Below are positions 46,778 to 58,250 of a DNA stretch of 64,000 bases, one piece after another (the first letter of the stretch is position 1; each line of letters begins with the position of its first letter). The position numbers were made by a program, and so were the translations under genes. Source of the stretch: Mercenaria mercenaria (taxonomy: Eukaryota; Mollusca; Bivalvia; Venerida; Veneridae); the NCBI RefSeq assembly GCF_021730395.1, contig NC_069371.1, forward strand, positions 67,858,001 to 67,922,000, in the 5' to 3' direction. The notes under the pieces are model-generated. The model did no database searches. It was not told the DNA's origin and was given only the letters and a program-made list of their open reading frames with translations.

Positions 46778-48103
46778 TGTAGCAGTGTCATTTTTACACT
46801 TGCATTATTTTGTCCATTTAATAGTTTAACTCATCTCATATTTCAGAATTGTCAACATCATGGGTCTTTAAATCTTTTATTTATTATCTAACATAGGGCC
46901 TTTAAAGTATAGAAAGTTGAGATGTTGTCACCGTTTCCGCAACTGATTGTTTTTATATTGGCTAGTTTCACTTTGTTTCGTTCAATAAGATTGGAGTATT
47001 GTTTGTTTTGTGGTCACGTGATCTTGGTTTGCGGTAGAGACCGCCATGTTTAATTTCTTGTTAGCAAGGCAAAGTGGTTTAACAAGTGTTTTACTTTTTA
47101 TAAGTTTGTATGGTCTATTTAGATATAGGAATTGGGTTCGTATAATGTTACTACATTATATCGATGGATTTGTATTACTTCTGGTTCGGTTGATATTGTT
47201 GTATTCGTTCATTTTACGCGTTCTTTCTGTCATTCTGGAATCCGCGTAAAGTTCTGTAATCGCAGGTCTACAACTGCCATTTACTTCTGTTTTAACATCT
47301 AGCATGAATATCACACTATTCACATTACAGCACAGTTACAGCTCTTGGGGGTGTTGGTGCACAGGCACAGGTGTGAGCAGACAGAAGACTGGAGAGTGTT
47401 GTTACATGTAATGTGGGTGTTTATTCTACAAATAAGGTATGCTATATTGTCAGTATTCTATTGTTTTTATATACATGTGTTTTAGTGTGAAGAAATAGAG
47501 TGATTGAAGTCAAGATCAGTGCAGTTTGCCAGTTACTTGAAACACTAGGTATTAGCCACTATACAGACCACTGGACCACTAGATAACAATGATGTGATAT
47601 ATGTTTTATATTGTTTTTAAATCATTTATAATATGTTGTGTAATTAATGTATAACCGATAACTTCTAAATGAACAACAGATTGATTAATGGTTCTACTTA
47701 ATACAATGTAAATGTTCAAGTAAAGCGGTATGGTTTATAGCGTAATTGATATCTATAGTATGTATGATATCTATTATATGTATGATATATGATTATCTGT
47801 ATGATATCCGTTTGATATCATACCTATCTTTTACTATTGTTGTTATGTATGTTTCAGACCCGGACATGTTACACGTCTCGAGTGGTTTGATGATAAACAG
47901 ATATGTTTTCAGATACATTCAGAGATAATACAGTAATATTCCATTCAGAGTATGTATATGTAAAGTGAAGAGACATTTAAAAAGCCTGTACCATAGTTTA
48001 CATGATGACAAATTGATACATGTGTTACACATATAGAAGAAGATTTTATAGAAAATTAAAAGTAGTAGAAACCCCGAACTGTATAGTTTCGTCTCTACTA
48101 GAA
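46778..48103 (+). repeat. Right LTR of the Ty3/Gypsy-type element
   Basis: Starts TGTAGCAGTGTCA after the purine tract and ends near CTCTACTAGAA. Borders the decayed HSPA12 copy on its right. Confidence 0.88.
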
Positions 48104-51100
48104 TGTTCAGAGTTTATTGTTAAAAAATGTACCATTTTTGAAATTGTAAACAGTCATTTTTTCTGCAGAAATGTTATCAATACTGTAAAAAAAACAATCT
48201 TTAAATCTACAAAGACGAAAGCGACACCATATATGATTTAAAACCATAAATATCTTTACCTTTGCTAAATATAATAACTATTTGCATTGCACTGAACAGT
48301 AATATAAGGTAGCCATTGTGTTCATTAGAAAATAGAACAGCTATTTTAATCTGTTTCAAGCTCCGAGAAAGAAATATACCGTAAGTGTTAGGTAGTTTTC
48401 TTGAGCTAATAGAGTCTGTATTGTGTCCGTACATTACAGCGCCTGCAAAATATAAACCGCAGTTGTTACTGTATTATTGAGAAAGACACTCGTAAAGTTT
48501 GTGAAATAAGTACCAGTTCGAAAGTTCTTTAAATCATTACATGTTTATCTGGATGCATTTATCAAGTACTGTAAAACAATGTTTTGGATTTCAAATACAT
48601 GTAGATTGCAGGTCTGCTATTAAGTCACAAACGTGAATTAGATAGATTAATCAAAGCATTGAGGGAACTGGATGGGGCAGCGTTGTGTAGATTTTCTTTA
48701 CTTTTACTATTCTATGCCTATTATTGTATGCCTGTCTTTTACCCAATCAACGTTGAAATGCAATTTGTCTGTAAAGGATAGTTGTGACACTTGTACGAAA
48801 TACAATTCAATAAAACTATTCTAAGGACAAAAGAAAATTCTTGCATAAAAACTACTTTTTTACTTGATCCGCCCATGTATTAACTGGAGAAAAATCGTGT
48901 GCAAACAAGGCAATTCGCGTGCTGTTAATACATGATTTTTATTTTTTAAATGCTTTGTCAGGGATGTATATTATGTATTTCTGCGCAGATTGACATCTGG
49001 TATCTGCGTCTTGATTCTTCCATAATATTCTCTTCTTGTAGCATAAAAGATCTAATCCATAGTATGTTTTGCTGTATCAGTTACCAAACCCAAACGCACT
49101 ACCCTCAAAAATGTACGTACTCGCTCCACCCTTGTTTACACCCCCTTTTGCAAGTCGGAGTCGATACATTTTTTTGTTGATAACCGTTGTTGTATAAGAA
49201 CTGCGTGTAACTTGCGCAATTGTTTGTTTTTAGGAATCATTTTGATGATTTTTGTAAGTATCAGGCGGATTGTTTTTATCTAATTTCGCGAAATATTCGG
49301 ATAAAACATTTGAAAGCTTGTCTCTACGTTCGTACTCATCCGTACTCTAAACGGGTACGTACTCAAAATAATTCGAATGTAAAGTATTATTCTTAAATTT
49401 GTGTTCCTATTAATCAAGTGTTTAAGTTAAAAGCACAATTATGGGTAATGTAACGTTTGTAATAACTAGAAATAAAAATAAGATGCTCAAAACCTTCAAA
49501 TTTCGCTTTTGGTAGTGTTGTTGATATGCGTGTCCCGGTTACGGATATTTAAAACATGTTTACCGTGTCCAAGATCAACCGAATGGTAACTAAAAATGTA
49601 CCGGAATCGTAGTCATCACATGAAAACAATGCATTCAGTCGTCGCGTAATGTTTTTATGCAAGAATAGCGACAATACACGTTTGTTTTGTTTATTAACGT
49701 CTGCAGAAGCCCTTGGGATAATATTCTCTGACAGTTTTGAGCAACACCTAGAAAGACTTGATTTAGTTCTTACTCGGCCTCGGTCACAAATAATCCCGCG
49801 GGCGTCTGCAGATGTTAATACACACAAAAAAACGTGTATTATCCCTACAAAAACAGACCGATTTTAAAAACGTCTGAGCCACAAAATAACTTTTAAAAAG
49901 CTTCACAATACAGGTCCGCTTTGTGAACATTGTACTTACAGATATGCATTTGTGATCTATTTGTAACAGTTCTGAAGACAACGTATTCAGTCATTACCAA
50001 AGTTTGCTATGAGGAAAATATAAATAACTAGCTTTAATATTATATAATTCAGATCAAAGATTAATAATGAACATGTAGTCTAAATGGGAATATTGAAAGC
50101 AGTTGGTGATGTAACCATTTGCTATAATAATGATAATAATACTTTACAATTGACATCTAAATTGTGAGGTTGCATGCAGGTAGTGGTGAAACCACAGTCT
50201 GCACTACTTCATGTAGCGCATTAAATTCTTTTGCATGTTCTAAGCATTACAATGAGAATTATTCGATTTTCAGAAATAAACATAATTCTGATGGCTGGCA
50301 AATTCACCTCCAAACATTACAAATTGCTTGGAAAGGCAGTTTTTATAGCATTCTTCATTATAACAGATTCTGAAAACCCGCCTACCATCATCAAAGTTTT
50401 TACGTTTCTAAGCTCCCGGTTTCTTAACAGATTTTCCACGTGATTTACCAAATTGTCCTTTAACATTTTGAACATTCTCACAAATATTTATTTTCAATAT
50501 GTTATCTGTCCCTTTTCTTTTTTACAGATGATGAAGATATGCTCCTGGGTAATGATACTGCCAAACTTTCTTCTGTCTTTTCTTCATAGAATTCGTCAAA
50601 TTGTCTGCGGCCTCTTTTATTAATTCTTTCGCGCCATCATGCCATATAGATGGCACCGTAAGAATCCAGTATATATCTTTTGAAAGTATTTCTCCTATTC
50701 TGTCATGCACTCTCTTCATGAGCACTTGATTGCTGCTGAAAAGACTTTTATTGCTGGCATTCTATGCTTCTGGTCGTCATAGATCATCATGTCACGGCGA
50801 AGATTCTGCAATGAAATATAGTTTAGAGTAAAATTAGCAACCTTGCCGGCGGCCTCTTTCATAAATTGTTTCGCACTATCATGCAATTCTGTCTTGCAAC
50901 TTCTTCATGAGATGGTCCTTCAAATACTTTATTGCTGCTGAGAAGACATTCACTGCTAGCATTATTTGCTTCTGGTCGTCATAAATCATAATGTCACGGC
51001 GAAGGTTCTGATAAGGAAAAGAAAGTTGATAAATGTGAAGGTTTATTCCTTTGATATTTGTAACATGAATCATCTTATCATGTTATTAAAAATTAGCAAT

Positions 51101-51230
51101 TCTCACTTCGTATCCGAATGAATTAAAATTCCATTTCGGATCAAACAGTACTACGGTAGGGCAGGAGCCTTCAGTGTGATCAGTCCAGATTCATCTGACC
51201 AATTCTTATCTATGTAACTCTTAAAAGACG
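48104..51230 (-). pseudogene. Decayed HSPA12-like gene copy
   Basis: Parallels 58690-62560 along its length, including introns (CTGCACTACTTCATGTAGCG is shared). Still visible on the minus strand: the short exon 48380-48442 (GAVMYGHNTDSISSRKLPNT, intact borders); part of the large exon (about 50320-50585) joined directly to a copy of the VPAIWHDGAK exon (50590-50808); a second copy of that exon (about 50841-51012, with NLRRDIMIYDDQKQ but altered after the AIK-YLKDHLMKKL part); and a first-exon remnant near 51100-51215. The DLGG-encoding exon, most of the large exon and the last exon are missing. A fold-back element (49650-49860) is inserted. It cannot encode a full protein. Confidence 0.85.
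49650..49860. repeat. Fold-back element with a retrotransposon fragment in its loop
   Basis: Arms of about 70 bp (AATACACG, TTAACGTCTGCAGAAGCCC left; GGGCGTCTGCAGATGTTAA right). The loop, 49719-49778, is almost the same as about 60 bp of the reverse-transcriptase region of the LTR element (43240-43300). Confidence 0.8.
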
Positions 51231-51999
51231 AGGAATATAAAGTTAATGATTTGTAAAAATTATTTCTTCATTGAAACAAATTATAGGTCTTTGTATTTAA
51301 TATATGGCTATATATGGCTATGCTGTATTTCATAGTGTTTTCATTTTATGTAACACAATCTTGCATTTTAAAGGTATAAAATAACAGTAAACTATTAATT
51401 GGTAAGTGGGTTGTAGTTTGCCTTACCTTTTAATTTATGCAATGACACGGGGTAAATTTTCAGGCTAGATGATTTGTCTTGTTCATTTTATTTACAGAAT
51501 GTATCAAAATGAATGCATTGTAATTCAAAAGTATATCATTGAGAGGATACATATATCATGTATATAATTGATGACACTTTCATTTCATAATGCAAAAAGA
51601 GGTAAAACCATGCCATTAGGTAGTGCTGATGAGAAAGAAATGTGATAAATTGTACTTAAGGACGAAATTATGCAAATAAAAACCATATAGAGAAACTAAT
51701 TTGATAAAGTTTATAGTGTTGTACTATGACGTGTCTTAAAACAGAACAGAACACTTTTCCATGACCCCGTTAATTTAAATTTATCAATTAAACAATACCC
51801 AGTAGTCATTAGTGTTAGTCCGTGATGAATTGTCAGAGAATATGAGTCCATGATTTTCACGTGTTTGTCTTTGTTCTTGTTTTGTTTTTGAAAGTTTAAG
51901 CAGTTTCACAGTCTCTCAAAATCGTGAGCACCAACAATCCATTATTGTTCACAGCAGTCACAGTGTGAGTTTAGGAGTGATACCAGTGTTATAACCCTT
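51231..51999. other. Intergenic, no gene seen
   Basis: AT-rich. The 3' untranslated end of the LINE begins somewhere near 51900-52100; the exact edge is not visible. Confidence 0.45.
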
Positions 52000-54900
52000 A
52001 AAATGTGACATGATGAAATGATAGGTGAATTCTCAATTTAGTTAATTACATGATGAATTGTACAGTTAAGAGATGTTCGTCAGCTACGAATGATTTGCCG
52101 TAGTTCTGTATTACAAAAATAACAATGGCATATTTATTATGGGTAGAAACAGTCACAGTTGGTATCTATGTGTTGTAGAAAATTTTGAAAAGGTGTGTTT
52201 TGAGAGCTCTTTTGAATGAGTTAAGTGATGAATCTTGTCTGAGATTGTCAGGGAGAGAGTTTCATAGTTTTGCGGCGGCAACCCCGAAACTTCTATCCCC
52301 GTAGGTAACCAGTCGATTTTTTTTGGCACAGGGGTTGTTGCTGCACTTGCTGACCTCAGATTTCTAGTTGGCAAGTACACCTCTCATTTACACCGGCGAC
52401 TGTCCATGCAAGGCCTTGAATGTTTGAATGAGAATTTTGTATTTGATTCTATCTTGTATTTGAAGCCAATGAAGATCTTTAAGGATTGGTGTTATATGTT
52501 CAAAACGGGTTGTTTTCGTAATAAGACGTGCAGCTGTGTTTTGGACATTTTGCAGTTTGCTCGTTGTTGATTTTGGCACGCCGTACGAAAGAGCATTGCA
52601 GTAATCTAATTGTGAGGTCACAAGCGAGTTTATAAGGGTTTTTGTGGCTTCAGTTGTCAAATATGGTCGAATATGACCAATGTGTCGTATTTGGCCGTAG
52701 CATGTTCGAGTCACAGAATTAACATGATGGTCCATGTGCATGTTCGAATCAAGCGTTGCACCAAGGTTTCGAACAGTTTTTGATAGTCTTATTCGCCAAC
52801 TTTCAGTTCTAGATTTTCAACATGTTTGGAGTGTTTTTGACTCGAAAAAAGAATTACTTCAGTTTTGTCCGCATTCAATTTTAACATGTTTGAATTCATC
52901 CATGAGATGATTTCTTTTAGGCATTTTTCAACTCGTGTGATTGTGGCTGCCTCTGATGCTTGGTCAACTGGTTTAAACGATAGATAGAGTTGGGAGTCAT
53001 CTGCATAAAAGTGGTGGTTTAGACCGTGGTTTCTACAGATGGACCCGACCGGCTTTGTGTACATCTTGTAGAATTTTGGGCTTAGAACAGATCCTTGAGG
53101 CACACTGAATTTCATAAGGACTGGTTTAGAGAGTTTGCCATCGATGCATACTGTTTGGTAGCGGTCTGTTAGATATGATGCCACCTATTGAAGGGGTTTA
53201 TCGGCGAATCCAAAGTTAAATTCGAGTCTGTGAAGAAGGGTGTTATGGTCAATGGTGTCGAATGCAGCCGACAGGTCCAACATCACAAGTACTGTGACGT
53301 CACCTTTGTCTAGGGATTCGAGAATGTCGTTCTGAACTTTTAACAATGCGGTTTCAGTTGAATGAAATTTTCTGTATGCTGACTGGTTTATTTCATGTAA
53401 TTGATTGGATTGTTCGTCAGATGTTCCTCAGTTCTTCTGTTTACCACTTTTTCAAGGATTTTTGAGAGGAATGGCAGATTGGAAACAGGTCTGTAGTTCC
53501 TGAGTGTGTTTTGGTCAAGACTTGGCTTTTTTAACAATGGTCTTATTCGTGATGTTTTAAATGCTTCTGGCACGATTGCACTTTCTAGAGAGATGTTAAC
53601 AATTTTCGTCAATATTGGGAGAAGTTCGTTTATACAAGATTTCAAGAGCCATGTAGGAAGAGGGTCTAATTCACATGACTTATTAGCTGACTTTTAAACA
53701 AGCTCTTTCACCTCCTCTGTTGCTGGACTGAAACTAGTCAAACGCACGGTATCACATAGTGATGTGCGTCCGTCTTTTGGAGTAAATGGTTCATTCTGAT
53801 CCTGGGATGCAATATTAGTTCTGATTTTTTAGCTCACCTGTCACAAAGTGACAAGGTGAGCTTTTGTGATCGCGCGGTGTCCGTCGTCCGTCGTCCGTGC
53901 GTCCGTCCGTCCGTCCGTGCGTGCGTAAACTTTTCCTTGTGACATCTCTAGATGGGATTTTTATGAAAATGTGTCAGAATGTTCATCTTGGTAAATTCTA
54001 GGTCAAGTTCGAAACTGGGTCACGTGCCTTCAAAAACTAGGTCAGTAGGTCTAAAAATAGAAAAACCTTGTGACCTCTCTAGAGGCCATACTTTTCAATG
54101 GATCTTCATGAAAATTGGTCAGAATGTTCACCTTGATGATATCTAGGTCAAGTTCGAAACTGGGTCACGTGTAATCAAAAACTAGGTCAGTAGGTCTAAA
54201 AATAGAAAAACCTTGTGACCTCTCTAGAGGCCATATATTTCACAAGATCTTCATGAAAATTGGTCAGAACGTTCATCTTGATGATATCTAGGTCAAGTTC
54301 GAAAGTGGGTTACGTGCCATCAAAAACTGGGTCAGTACGACAAATAAAAGAAAAACTTTGTGACCTCTCTAAAGGCCATATTTTTCATGGGATCTGTATG
54401 AAGGTTGGTTTGAATGTTCACCTTGATGGTATCTAGGTCAAGTTCGAAAGTGGGTCACGTGCGGTTTAAAACTAGGTCAGTAGGTCTAAAAAAAGAAAAA
54501 CCTTGTGACCTCTCTAGAGGCCAAATATTTCATGAAATCTTCATGAAAATTGGTCAGAATGTTCATGTTGATGATATCTAGGTCAAGTTCGAAAGTGGAT
54601 TACGTGCCGTCAAAAACTAGGTCAATAGATCAAATAATAGAAAAACCTTGTGACCTCTCTAGAGGCCATTTTTTCCATGGGATCTGTATGAAAGTTGGTC
54701 TAAATGTTCATCTTGATGATATCTAGGTCAAGTTTGAAAGTGGGTCACGTGCGGTCAAAAACTAGGTCAGTAGGTCAAATAATAGAAAAACCTTGTGACC
54801 TCTCTAAAGGCCATATTTTTCAATGGATCTTCATGAAAGTTGGTCTGAATGTTCATCTTGATGATATCTAGGTCAAGTTCGAAACAGGGTCATGTGCGGT

Positions 54901-56860
54901 CAAAAACTAGGTATGTAGGTTTAAAAATAGAAAAACCTTGTGACCTCTCTAGAGGCCATACTTATGAATGGATCTTCATAAAAATTGGTCAGAATGTTCA
55001 TCTTGATGACAACTAGGTCAAGTTCGAAAGTGGGTCACGTGCCATCAAAAAGTAGGTCAGTAGGTCAAATAATGAAAAAACGTTGTGACCTCTCTAGAGG
55101 CCATATTTTTCATGGGATCTGTATGAAAGTTGGTCTGAATATTTATCTTGATGATATCTGGGTCACATGAGCTCAAAAACTAGGTCACTATGTCAAATAA
55201 TAGAAAAAACGACGTCATACTCAAAACTGGATCATGTGGGAAGAGGTGATCGATTCAGGACCATCATGGTCCTCTTGTTCTATTTTATCTATGAAGAAAT
55301 CGCTGAACTCCTGTGCTAGTACTTCTGGGTTCTTGCCTGATGGAAGTGCAGCTTCACTTGGACCGTTCAATAAATGTTTCGTTATTTTGAACAAGCTTTT
55401 TTGGTTTCGTTCACTTGATTCTATTTTCTCTGAGTAATAATCAATTCTTGCCTTTTTTAACATTTTGTTAACGATTGCGCATTGGTTCATATACATTAAG
55501 TAGTAAACGGTGAGTCCTGAAGTCTGCCATTTACGTTCTAGTTTACGTTTCAAATATTTGGCGTCGTGGAGCTCCTCCGAGAACCAGGGACAAGATGGTC
55601 TTAATGTGATAGTTTTTGAACACAAAGGCGCAAGATTGTCAATTAAAACTGAAAGTTCACTGTTGTATAATGAGACGAGAGTTTCTGCATCTGATGTACT
55701 CTGTGACAAATTCAAAAGATCGGAATATCAGCTTTGAAAGTATCAACGTCAATCGAACGGAGTTTCCTGTATGTCACAGTTCTCTTTACCGGAGGGGGTT
55801 TCGCGGCAAGTGCATTAAACATTACCGCGAAATGGTCCTTGGCTATTTTTCCAGAGCTATCTGATAACCTAGGATCAGTCACTTCTACTGCTGATACTGT
55901 TTTATCTACGTCTCTGGTGATGACCAAGTCTAGGGTATGACCGTGGACGTGGGTTGGCCCTTCCACATGTTGATACATGCCAGAAGATTGTAACACACTG
56001 TTAAATCTGATGGTGTCACGATCAGAAGGAATGTCTAAATGAAAATTCAGATCGCCAGTTAAGATGATATGCTTGTCAACTGCGGCGTATTTTGATAAGA
56101 AATCTGGCCACTCGGTATCCAGAAAATCATTTGCATTCAGACCATTTACCTTTGATGGAGGAGGTCTGTAAATAACGGCCATGAGCAATGTGTAGTTGTT
56201 GACACTTACATTACACTCAATATGTTCAAATGTTGAAAAAGTATTGTCACTAGTTGAAGAGATCACTTTTACATCTATCACCGATCTATAAACCTCCACG
56301 CCTACTACCAGGGCGTGGCACATGCTTGATTTTGTACCCATCAGGTAACAGTTCACCTAGACATGCTTTATCGATGGAGGTGCCTAACCATGTCTCAGTC
56401 ACAGTAATTAGATCTAGATCATATTCGAGACAATAAGGTCACAGAAGGCTGTCGTTTTGTTTTTCAAGGATGTTGGGTTAATGCAACAATTTTTTATATT
56501 TTTCTGGCCTTTAACTATTGTTTGAGTTTCATATTTTATGTGGGATAAATTTATTGTTCTTTTCGAATCTAGCACTTCTTTGTTGATTTTTTTCTTATGC
56601 TTTGGTCTATCTGTTGATATTACAGTTGAAATTGCCTCAGGTAATGTTTTAATATTGTCCAGTCTAATCCCGTGATTGATATCCCAATTATTACAACCTC
56701 TGGCAGATCTGTAAATCAAAATATCATAATCCTTTAGAATTTTCAATGTTTCTTTGTCTGGTCGTGAAAACCTTCTGGGTATGTTTTCCAATTTCAATAA
56801 TTGGTCTCTATTATACTTTATAAAGCACATTATGTTGTGAGATTGTGTTCACTAAAAATA
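52000..56860 (-). mobile_element. CR1/L2-like LINE, minus, interrupted by element I
   Basis: Minus-strand order: N-terminal stretch 56830-56414 ending in KNCCINPTSLKNKTTAFCDL (as NIKNCC..., typical of the start of CR1-group endonucleases), endonuclease 56356-55712 (AVIYRPPPS, ILTGDLNFHLD, DLVITRDVD), linker 55715-55280 (PWFSEELHDAKYLKRKLERK, SDFFIDKI), then after element I the [46 protein letters not shown], and tail TSQLDYCNALSYGVP, TRFEHITPILKDLHWLQ. Several frame changes and a stop where a tryptophan is usual (PLQ*VASYLTDRYQTV) make it inactive. It is nearly full length apart from the insert. Confidence 0.88.
53831..55277 (+). mobile_element. Helitron/pearl-like element I (145 bp tandem core)
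   Basis: Hairpin AGCTCACCTGTCAC with its mirror, a long GTCCGTCCGTCC stretch, about nine 145 bp units and the terminal hairpin AGGACCATCATGGTCCT plus CTTG|TT. Inserted between the FFIDKI and IRTNIASQDQ codons of the LINE; removing it restores a continuous LINE region. Confidence 0.88.
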
Positions 56861-57080
56861 TACACTATTTAACACGTAAAAGCAATCTATTTTATTGCAC
56901 ATCCAATCGTTTTATTGAATAAAATCCACTATCGAATGAATAAATCCAATTAGATAAATCCGATTACATAAATTCTAATTAAAATATGTTTACATATTTA
57001 TATATATGAGCAGTAATTAAGAACGCGCTGCTAATGATTTGATATTGTTGATATATTCGTGCTCAGATATACTGGATATA
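56861..57080. other. Intergenic, no gene seen
   Basis: Short AT-rich stretch with repeated AAATCC-(A)-TTA words, between the LINE 5' end and the TA-flanked element. Confidence 0.4.
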
Positions 57081-57911
57081 CCGTAAAGCGGGTTAATTCT
57101 GCCGACAAAAAAAATCTGCGGTTTTGTCCTAAAATGGGCCTAGTTTATTTTTGCGCTTTTTATTTCTCCGACCAGAAGAACTAACTAATTTTTGCGGTTT
57201 GCATACACCGGAAGTAAATTCTGTGCATGGGAAACAGATACCGCATTTACTCAGTCATAATCAACGACTCAAATGCATATCGTTCTTGTCAGCTATGTCT
57301 TTGTGGCATTATCTAGGTCGGAATCTAGAACAGTGAAGTCGGCGCAGCTGATTTATGTTTAAATCTTAATTCTTTTCATTACCGTGCATGATAAAAATCA
57401 GAGTTAAAAATAAAAACTGTAGGTCTAGAACCGGTAATCATTTTTAAAGACATTTTCATAAAATGTAACACTGCTGATGGAAAAATTTACGATTTTTTAC
57501 AAATATATACATATGCAAAATCTAGTACAAAGCCCCTTCACAGTCCGTTCAGTTACAACATTAACAACACACATTAGTTTGTTTAACTTTTCAAAAACCA
57601 AGAGTGTTTTGTGGTATACACTTGTAAAGATTACACGCCCGAAACGGTTACCATTCATTCGTGGACAATGAATTGATTCAGTAACAAAAACAGTCAACCA
57701 CAACTGATACGCTGTGAATAACTTGACAGTAGAGGAAGAACTCGTGAGATAAAGATAACGGGTCATTATATCAAGCGAAATATTAAAGTTTGTTTCTGCG
57801 TCGAAAAAATCTGCTGATTGTTTCAATGTGCGGAATTTATTTCTGAGTGACAGCCTCGACCCGCAGATTAAGCAGAAATAAAAAAACCCGCTGAAGTAAC
57901 CCGCTATACGG
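57081..57911. mobile_element. TA-flanked miniature DNA transposon
   Basis: Inverted ends CCGTAAAGCGGGTTA and TAACCCGCTATACGG (14 of 15 match), each next to TA (57079-57080, 57912-57913), as in Tc1/mariner-type insertions. Secondary similarity (TTTATTTCTCCG; GCAGAAATAAAAAAACCCGC) inside the ends. No transposase frame recognised. Confidence 0.65.
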
Positions 57912-58250
57912 TATTGTAATAAATCTCATAGTGGCCGAACGTCTTGGTTATTTCACATCGAAGCCAAAAACCACTGATCTATATTAGGATAACTTAAGAA
58001 TACCTCTTTAACGGACGGTGGTGCTATCATCCATGCAAGGACGTTGTTAAGTACTTCAGGGAAAAAGTAGTTCTGATACAGAAATTTGGAACAATTAGAC
58101 TATAAATAGAAATGTGCAGAAAACTGGCATTGAACACTTTACATTTGACTAGAACAACTGTGTGCTGTTACTTTCCTGGCCTTTATGCATGTACTATCAA
58201 TAGCACATTATTTGTTTTAATCAAAAGTGTTGGTTTACATCCATGTAATT
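57912..58250. other. 3' flank of the HSPA12-like gene
   Basis: No coding features. The gene is read toward this stretch from the right, so its 3' untranslated region and polyadenylation site should be here. Confidence 0.5.

Larger units (their letters stand above)
35793..48103 (+). mobile_element. Ty3/Gypsy-type LTR retrotransposon, broken, with two nested inserts
   Basis: Fossil element between direct repeats 35793-36878 and 46778-48103 (the left one shorter). A primer site TGGCGCCCAACGTG at 36879, matching tRNA-Lys-type sites, follows the left repeat, and a purine tract GGAGAGGGGGGGG precedes the right one. Parts in order: a long leader (to about 39.5 kb), a gag-like region 39.58-40.59 kb ending in a CCHC knuckle (CYNCNRKGHFARNC), protease/RT/RNase H region about 40.6-44.1 kb, integrase about 44.4-45.4 kb with an HPGRDRTM zinc-finger region and DHFTKLALAVPTK core, and an acidic tail region to 46.25 kb. 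A SINE and Helitron-like element H are inserted. It is broken, with roughly half a dozen or more breaks. About 25 differences by eye over 1.08 kb of shared repeat suggest a fairly recent copy. Confidence 0.9.
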
